NCBI RefSeq assembly: GCF_946479885.1
Contig: NZ_CAMLHM010000066.1
Span: 1-18,422 of the forward strand
Direction of reading: 5' to 3'
DNA length: 18,422 bases
Source: an uncultured Devosia sp.
GTDB lineage: Bacteria > Pseudomonadota > Alphaproteobacteria > Rhizobiales > Devosiaceae
Shown: piece by piece, positions 14,158 to 18,422 of the stretch
How positions within the stretch are numbered: the first letter of the stretch is position 1
Layout of the letters: the number at the start of each line of letters is the position of its first letter
Position numbers and translations under genes: made by a program
Notes under the pieces: model-generated
Databases searched by the model: none
What the model was told of the DNA's origin: nothing
The model's input: only the letters and a program-made list of their open reading frames with translations

Positions 14158-14994
14158 ATGCAATTCATCGAACGCGCCATCTGGTTCATCGAAACCCGTT
14201 TCGCCGAGGAAATCACCCTCGACGACATCGCCGATGTGGGCGGCGTTTCGCGCTTTCATCTGTCGCGCAGCTTCGGCACCATCACTGGCCAGCCCGTCAT
14301 GGCCTATGTGCGCGGTCGCCGCCTGACCCTGGCCGCCCGTAAACTGCTCGATGGCGCCCCCGACATCCTCGCCGTGGCACTCGATGTCGGCTACGCCTCG
14401 CACGAGGCCTTCACCCGCGCCTTCCGCGACCATTTCGGCCAGACGCCCGAGCAATTGCGCGCCCAGGGCATTGCCGATCCGGCGCTGCTGGTCGAGCCGC
14501 TGCGCATCGACGAAACCCTGCTGACCACCCTGCCCGAGCCGCGCATCGTCGACGGCGCGCCGCTGCGGATTGCCGGCTTCAGCGAACGCTACACCTTCGA
14601 CACCAACCAGGGCATTCCCGCCCTCTGGCAGCGCTTTGCGCCCCATATCGGCAACATGCCCGGCCAGGTCGGCAACACCACCTACGGCGTGGTCGCCGAT
14701 TTCGAGGAAGATTGCAGCTTCGGCTACCTTGCCGGCGTCGAGGTATCGGCAAAAGCCGATCTCGACGAGGGCATGGCCTATATCGACATCCCGGCCCAGC
14801 GCTACGCAGTGTTCGCCCATCAGGGCCATATCTCGACCATGCGGCGCACCGCCTACTCCATCTGGGCGCACTACTTCCCCAACAGCGCGCTCATCCCCAC
14901 CGGCGGCCCCAATTTCGAACGCTACGGCCCCGAGCACGATTCCTTCAGCGGCAACGGCCTCGTCGAAGTATGGGTGCCGATCCGGCTGGATTAG
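14158..14994 (+). CDS. AraC-family regulator with GyrI-like effector domain
   Basis: 278 residues. The N-terminal 105 residues hold the two-helix-turn-helix AraC domain: [20 protein letters not shown] (19-38), then [20 protein letters not shown] (69-88) and [13 protein letters not shown]. Residues about 120-278 match the GyrI-like/effector-binding fold of the Rob/SoxS-BmrR type ([52 protein letters not shown]), which binds small hydrophobic or cationic molecules. DNA-binding first and effector domain second is the standard order for this subgroup. Target genes are unknown. There is no good Shine-Dalgarno. It lies between folE and hisI, 66 nt after the first and 26 nt before the second, and may be transcribed with them. 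Confidence 0.9.
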   Translation: MQFIERAIWFIETRFAEEITLDDIADVGGVSRFHLSRSFGTITGQPVMAYVRGRRLTLAARKLLDGAPDILAVALDVGYASHEAFTRAFRDHFGQTPEQLRAQGIADPALLVEPLRIDETLLTTLPEPRIVDGAPLRIAGFSERYTFDTNQGIPALWQRFAPHIGNMPGQVGNTTYGVVADFEEDCSFGYLAGVEVSAKADLDEGMAYIDIPAQRYAVFAHQGHISTMRRTAYSIWAHYFPNSALIPTGGPNFERYGPEHDSFSGNGLVEVWVPIRLD

Positions 14995-15020
14995 CCAATC
15001 GCCTGGCGATATGTAGGGTC

Positions 15021-15470
15021 ATGACCCAGCTCTTTGCCGACCCTGCCACCCTGACCCATGAACAGCGCGACGAGGGCTCGACCTTCGCTCCCCGATTTGA
15101 CGCCAGTGGCACCGTCATGGCGATCACGGTGGAAGCTGGGACCAACGAATTGCTGATGGTTGGCGTCATGAACGCCGAGGCCCTGCGCCAGACCATGGAG
15201 ACCGGATACGTCCACTACTGGTCCCGAAGCCGGAGCAAGCTCTGGAAAAAGGGAGAAACTTCCGGCGAGCTGCAGCGAGTCGTGGAAATTCGTGTCGACT
15301 GCGACCAGGACGCGATCCAGATTCTGGTGGAGCAGTCAGGCCACGGCGCCGCCTGCCACACCGGACGCAAGACCTGCTTTTATCGCCGCGTCGTCGTGGC
15401 CGACGGCAAGGCCGTGCTGGAGGATAGAGGTCTGCCCAGGCTCTTTGATCCAAAAGAGGTCTACCGCTAG
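15021..15470 (+). CDS. hisI: Phosphoribosyl-AMP cyclohydrolase
   Basis: 149 residues; the stand-alone HisI enzyme of histidine synthesis (third step, opening the adenine ring of PR-AMP). Motifs: [20 protein letters not shown] (63-82), the Mg-binding VDCDQDAI (D93, D95, D97 around C94), and the zinc cysteines in [14 protein letters not shown] (C112, C119). There is no fused HisE domain, as is usual for alphaproteobacteria. The ATG at 15021 gives the family length; the longer open frame to 14712 is shadow of the AraC gene. It ends 4 nt from the stop of the converging rhomboid gene. Confidence 0.97.
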   Translation: MTQLFADPATLTHEQRDEGSTFAPRFDASGTVMAITVEAGTNELLMVGVMNAEALRQTMETGYVHYWSRSRSKLWKKGETSGELQRVVEIRVDCDQDAIQILVEQSGHGAACHTGRKTCFYRRVVVADGKAVLEDRGLPRLFDPKEVYR

Positions 15471-15474
15471 GCCG

Positions 15475-16209
15475 CTAGCTCTTCCGCTCGAACAGCCCAA
15501 CGATCAGCAAGCCCGCGAAAAATCCGCCCAGATGCGCCTGCCAGGCGACGGACATCTGCGTGGCAGTCAGCAGCGGCAGCAGCGGCACGGCGGCGTTGAG
15601 CAGGACCCAGATCAGCACGAAGAACCGCGCGCGGCTGTCGCGCCACAAGTCGCCGAACGACGCCAGGCGCCGGCCAACCATCACGCGCTCCCCGGTTTCG
15701 GGATGCTGCGCCACGATCACCGGCTGGAAAATGAAGCGCACCGCCGCCCCGGTTAGGCCCGCCACCCCGCCGGACGCGCCGATCAGGTATGACCCCGAAT
15801 AGAGCGTCGTCGCCGCGAACAGCGCGGCGCCGGCTGCGGCCGAGATGAAGAAAATCGCCATCATCGGCCCTGCCCCATAGCGCCGCGATACCGGCGTCGC
15901 AAAAATGGCAAACCAGGCGCTGTTGACCAAAAGATGTTCCCAGCCCGCATGTAGCAAGGCATGGCTGAACGGCGTCCAGATCAGGGGCACCGCCAGTGAC
16001 AGGTCGTCCAGTCCCGCAATGATACGCAGCGGCTGGAACGCGAACCAGAACACCAGTTGCATCTGCCCGGCCTGGTTAAGCACCAGGGTTGACGCAAGGT
16101 GAATGGCCACCAGCACCCCGATGAACGCACTCACATCGCCCGGCAGCAGGAAGATCGGCTCCCGCGCTGGCTGGCGGGGATTTACCGGGGGCTGACCTTG
16201 TTCACTCAT
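15475..16209 (-). CDS. Rhomboid-family intramembrane serine protease
   Basis: 244 residues with about six membrane segments (about 25-45, 70-85, 92-107, 115-135, 143-163, 197-242 as the last pair). The catalytic dyad is visible as GASGG (144-148, Ser146) and AHLGG (His226), with the supporting HLLVN (92-96, Asn96) in an earlier segment. Rhomboids cut transmembrane substrates within the bilayer; the substrate here is unknown. A soluble stretch (about 165-195, TGERVMVGRRLASFGDLWRD) separates the serine helix from the last pair and is probably an extended loop. I chose the second of two adjacent ATGs because GGAGG lies 6 nt before it; the frame is open to a GTG at 16260 without such a signal. 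Confidence 0.92.
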   Translation of the reverse strand: MSEQGQPPVNPRQPAREPIFLLPGDVSAFIGVLVAIHLASTLVLNQAGQMQLVFWFAFQPLRIIAGLDDLSLAVPLIWTPFSHALLHAGWEHLLVNSAWFAIFATPVSRRYGAGPMMAIFFISAAAGAALFAATTLYSGSYLIGASGGVAGLTGAAVRFIFQPVIVAQHPETGERVMVGRRLASFGDLWRDSRARFFVLIWVLLNAAVPLLPLLTATQMSVAWQAHLGGFFAGLLIVGLFERKS

Positions 16210-16281
16210 CATTTCCCTCCGACTCGCTGGCGCCGCGCCCGTTACGCTCTTCTTTTCCACATCGGGCCGCCGACGTTAACC

Positions 16282-16296
16282 TTAACTATTCTTTAA
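16282..16296. promoter_or_regulatory. CtrA box between rhomboid and PAS_5 genes
   Basis: TTAA-CTATTCT-TTAA fits the CtrA full-site consensus TTAA-N7-TTAA exactly, and another TTAA half-site lies just upstream at 16276-16279. It is 71 nt from the PAS_5 start (+) and 73 nt from the rhomboid start (-), so could control either. Confidence 0.5.
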
Positions 16297-16298
16297 GG

Positions 16299-16322
16299 GC
16301 GCTTTTGCCCCGCGCTTTTGCC
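16299..16322. repeat. 11-bp direct repeat in the PAS_5 promoter region
   Basis: GCGCTTTTGCC occurs at 16299-16309 and again at 16312-16322, a 13-bp period. It stands immediately downstream of the CtrA box and 45-68 nt before the PAS_5 start. It could be a tandem binding site for a regulator; nothing shows which. Confidence 0.5.
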
Positions 16323-16366
16323 AATGTCGACCTGCAGCGGTCGCGTTCCCAGAGGGGAGCGCCCGA

Positions 16367-17041
16367 TTGGACGTGGCGGGCAAGAATATGCAGAAAACGA
16401 GCACCAGGACGCTCTACGACTACTGGAATTCCATCCGCGGCGCGCGCAGTGCCCCTGACCGCAAGGATATCGACCCCACGCGCATTCGCGACGCCCTGGC
16501 CAATACCTTCATTCTCGAGCTCGACGAGAGTGAGAAATTCTCCTTCCGCCTCGCCGGTAGCCACCTGTGCACCAGCTATTGCCGCGAGCTCAAGGGCCGC
16601 TCCTTCTCGGCACTCTGGCACGAACGCGATCATGACGCGATGGAGACCCTGCTCCGCGCCGTCACCGAGGACCACGCTGTCGCGCTGGTGACGTTCCAGG
16701 GCAGCACGGCAATGCACACCAAGGTCAGCTTCGAAACCATCCTGATGCCGCTCCGCCACAACGGCTCGACCCATACCCGCCTGCTCGGCGCCATGACGGC
16801 CCTCGACGAGCCCTATTGGCTGGGCGTCCAGCCCATTCTCGAGCAGCGGATTACCGGCCTCCGCCTGATCTGGCCGGACGATGTGGCGATGGAAGATTCG
16901 GTGCGCGAAGTATCGGCCAATGTGGTCAATGAGGGCGGTTTTGCCGGCGCCTCGAGCCCCGTCGCCATGCCTGCCGTAGTCTATGGCCGCACAGCCCGCC
17001 GCTATGCGCATCTGGCGGTCATCGACGGCGGCCGTCAGTAA
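16367..17041 (+). CDS. PAS_5 domain-containing protein
   Basis: 224 residues. The N-terminal LYDYWNSIRGARSAPDRKDI (16-35), then FILEL...FSFRLAGSHLC and RELKGRSFSALW, match the PAS_5 family (PF07310, formerly DUF1457), a small sensor-like domain common in alphaproteobacteria and not fused to an output domain. Ligand and partner are unknown. The start is a TTG at 16367, preferred because GGGGAG lies 7 nt upstream; ATG at 16388 (7 residues later) is possible. It is followed by a tandem-PilZ gene in the same direction, an arrangement I recall from other Hyphomicrobiales, so the two may work in one c-di-GMP-linked process (inference). No membrane segments. Confidence 0.85.
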   Translation: MDVAGKNMQKTSTRTLYDYWNSIRGARSAPDRKDIDPTRIRDALANTFILELDESEKFSFRLAGSHLCTSYCRELKGRSFSALWHERDHDAMETLLRAVTEDHAVALVTFQGSTAMHTKVSFETILMPLRHNGSTHTRLLGAMTALDEPYWLGVQPILEQRITGLRLIWPDDVAMEDSVREVSANVVNEGGFAGASSPVAMPAVVYGRTARRYAHLAVIDGGRQ

Positions 17042-17068
17042 GCAATTCCTCTCTCCGATCGGGTCAAT

Positions 17069-17091
17069 TTGCGCAGTGTTCGACTGCGCAA
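17069..17091. other. 8-bp perfect inverted repeat between the PAS_5 and PilZ genes
   Basis: TTGCGCAG - TGTTCGA - CTGCGCAA, 28 nt after the PAS_5 stop, followed by TATGG rather than a T-run. Possible transcription terminator without a tail, or operator for the PilZ gene 78 nt on. Confidence 0.4.
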
Positions 17092-17169
17092 TATGGCCGG
17101 CCGCAATACCTTGCGTTAACCAAGACCAGCTAGCTTGCCTTGGAAACACAAGCGTCAGTGGTCCGGCGA

Positions 17170-17802
17170 ATGCTCAGCGACGACCTCACCTCCCCGCAGT
17201 TCATTGCCCCGGCCCGCACCCGCGCGGAGCCGAACAAGTTTCAGCGCGTGAAGGTATCCGTGCTCGGCCGCTACATGCTGGCTGACCGCCGCGAGTTTCC
17301 CTGCCAGATCCTGGAAATGTCCCCCGGCGACGCGCTGGTCATCGCACCGGTTTCAGGCGAGGCGGGCGAAAAAGTCATCGCCTATGTCGATCTCGTTGGC
17401 CGCATCGAGGGCACGGTCCTGAGCCCCATGGAAGGCGGCTTCCTGATGGACATCTCCGCCTCGCCGCGCAAGCGCGACAAGATGGCGGCCCAGCTCACCT
17501 GGCTGGCCAACAAGGATGTGCTGAACCTACCCGAGGACCGGCGCCACGAGCGCGTGGTGCCCGATATCCGCCACTCCACCGTCGTGCTCGACGATGGCCG
17601 CCGCTACAATTGCAAGATCATCGATATTTCGCTCTCGGGTGCCGCGGTCGAGCTCGACGTGCGCCCTGCCATGGGCACGCCGATCACGCTGGGCCGCATG
17701 CGCGCGCGCGTCGTCCGCCATTTCCAGAACGGGGTCGCCGTGGAATTCGCCTCGGCCCAGGAAATGCTGACGGTCATCCAGCAGAACCTGCGCATGAACT
17801 GA
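17170..17802 (+). CDS. Tandem PilZ-domain protein (probable c-di-GMP receptor)
   Basis: 210 residues. The first unit (about 24-95: FQRVKVSVLGRYML...DLVGRIEGTVLS) is PilZ-like but lacks a clear RxxxR and D/NxSxxG. The second (about 124-205) has both: RRHER (R124, R128) and DISLSG (D152-G157), followed by the beta-strands PITLGRMRARVVRHFQNGVAVEFA. The second unit therefore should bind cyclic di-GMP; the first may have lost binding, a known pattern in tandem PilZ proteins. The output is not seen. Start choice is uncertain: ATG 17170 has a poor Shine-Dalgarno, while a TTG at 17140 or GTG at 17158 would lengthen it by 10 or 4 residues. A lone TTAA at 17116 upstream is only a half CtrA site. Confidence 0.87.
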   Translation: MLSDDLTSPQFIAPARTRAEPNKFQRVKVSVLGRYMLADRREFPCQILEMSPGDALVIAPVSGEAGEKVIAYVDLVGRIEGTVLSPMEGGFLMDISASPRKRDKMAAQLTWLANKDVLNLPEDRRHERVVPDIRHSTVVLDDGRRYNCKIIDISLSGAAVELDVRPAMGTPITLGRMRARVVRHFQNGVAVEFASAQEMLTVIQQNLRMN

Positions 17803-17862
17803 TTGCATTGCGGGCAGGTGCGCTACGCGCGCTTGTGAATTCTCCTGCCCGCCCGACGCCTC

Positions 17863-17868
17863 TATGAT
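17863..17868 (+). promoter_or_regulatory. Predicted -10 element of a possibly leaderless gene
   Basis: TATGAT (five of six to TATAAT) is followed by exactly six bases before the ATG at 17875, so the transcription start would fall on or next to the start codon. No Shine-Dalgarno is visible, in keeping with a leaderless mRNA. The -35 candidate at 17 nt (TTCTCC) is poor. Confidence 0.3.
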
Positions 17869-17874
17869 AGTTTT

Positions 17875-18399
17875 ATGACAACGATGCTCCGCGCCTCCGG
17901 CCTGGCCACGCTGGCCGCCACCCTGCTCTCCTTCGGCTCTTCCAATGGCGCCTTCGCTGACGGTCGCGGCGACTGGGACGGCTATGCCTGGCAACAGATC
18001 CGGGTCGCCGACTGCCAGGCCGCCGGGGCCGTTCTGCAATGCCCGCCTTACCATCAAAAGTGGGACTGGAAGCGCGACCAGTGGGTCGACATGTCCGTCG
18101 AGCTCGATCTGGCCAAGGGTGAACTGCGTCTCACCCAGCGGCTGACCGACATCGATCCGCGGGACGACGACTATGTCTGCGTCACCGCGCTGGCCGTCGA
18201 TGCCGATGGCCAAAACATCGTCGCCCACCACCAGAACTGGCACATGTCGCCGGGCGCCGAGGAGACCGAGTCCTTCCACTACACCTCGACAGCGCTCGAT
18301 CAGGTCACCACCATCCATATCGGCTCCAAGCAATGTCGCCAGGGCGCCGGTCAGGATGATGCGCTCTATGCCCGGGTGCTCGCCGGAATCCATCGCTGA
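17875..18399 (+). CDS. Small exported protein of unknown function
   Basis: 174 residues. Residues 1-29 are a signal peptide (RASGLATLAATLLSFGSSNG, cleavage near AFA-D). The mature part has four cysteines (C47, C56, C102, C154), which could form two disulphides, and is rich in Trp, Asp and Gln (DWDGYAWQQIRV, KWDWKRDQWVDMSVELDLAK), with alternating strand-like segments (ELRLTQRLTDI, VCVTALAVDADGQ, TTIHIGSKQC). I do not recognise the family; a periplasmic beta-rich fold is the most I would infer. ATG at 17884 is an alternative start. The gene stands 72 nt after the PilZ gene, has its own -10, and ends 23 nt before the window edge. Confidence 0.72.
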   Translation: MTTMLRASGLATLAATLLSFGSSNGAFADGRGDWDGYAWQQIRVADCQAAGAVLQCPPYHQKWDWKRDQWVDMSVELDLAKGELRLTQRLTDIDPRDDDYVCVTALAVDADGQNIVAHHQNWHMSPGAEETESFHYTSTALDQVTTIHIGSKQCRQGAGQDDALYARVLAGIHR

Positions 18400-18422
18400 G
18401 CCGCCCCGGCCAAGCCCCTGGC

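Noticed and set aside
16286..17149. Minus-strand open frame of 287 codons
   Set aside because: Antisense to the PAS_5 gene and spanning its promoter; no recognisable motif.

Overview
The window looks like chromosomal DNA of a high-GC alphaproteobacterium of the order Hyphomicrobiales; my best guess is a Devosia-like genus. This rests on family recognition: DUF2336, PAS_5 and tandem-PilZ proteins, an LpsL-type UDP-glucuronate 4-epimerase, a folE/hisI/Fe-S-scaffold/yidD neighbourhood, and CtrA-type TTAA-N7-TTAA boxes. I saw no insertion sequence, phage gene, CRISPR array, tRNA or rRNA. It reads mostly as housekeeping core with several poorly characterised secreted proteins. Taxonomy and all family calls come from reading translations, not from searches.

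Layout. 1-2774, all on the minus strand: a DUF2336 protein running off the left edge, an unannotated-looking 51-residue membrane peptide with a perfect Shine-Dalgarno (993-1148), a lytic transglycosylase-like protein, and a nitroreductase. 2965-6671: three exported proteins, namely a three-repeat beta-sandwich-like protein (+), a tandem LCCL-domain protein (-) overlapping it tail to tail by 7 bp, and a 600-residue acidic secreted protein of unknown function (+), closed by a good intrinsic terminator at 6678-6708.

6724-12016, all minus: thrS, a 76-residue protein coupled to it by TGATG, a 141-bp nested palindromic repeat, arfB (ribosome rescue), lpsL and a phosphohexomutase. The last two are 2 nt apart and probably supply sugar precursors for the cell surface. 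12181-12540 (+) is a small unknown gene, clearly AT-richer than its surroundings, particularly at its 3' end.

12558-15470: yidD and an IscU/SufU-like scaffold (overlapping, minus) diverge from folE - araC-type regulator - hisI (plus). The two directions appear to share a single palindromic -10 box (TATATA), each with its own -35 at 17 bp, and a perfect CRP-consensus palindrome lies over this region. 15475-16209 (-) is a rhomboid protease converging on hisI. It diverges from a PAS_5 gene (+, 16367) and a tandem-PilZ gene (+, 17170) across an intergenic region with a perfect CtrA-type box and an 11-bp direct repeat. A small exported protein, possibly on a leaderless mRNA, ends the window.

No long stretch is empty; the largest gene-free gap is 190 nt (2775-2964). 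The signals I consider most worth checking are the nested palindrome at 9665-9805, the face-to-face promoter pair at 13342-13393, the small membrane peptide at 993-1148, and the cysteine-free tandem LCCL protein.
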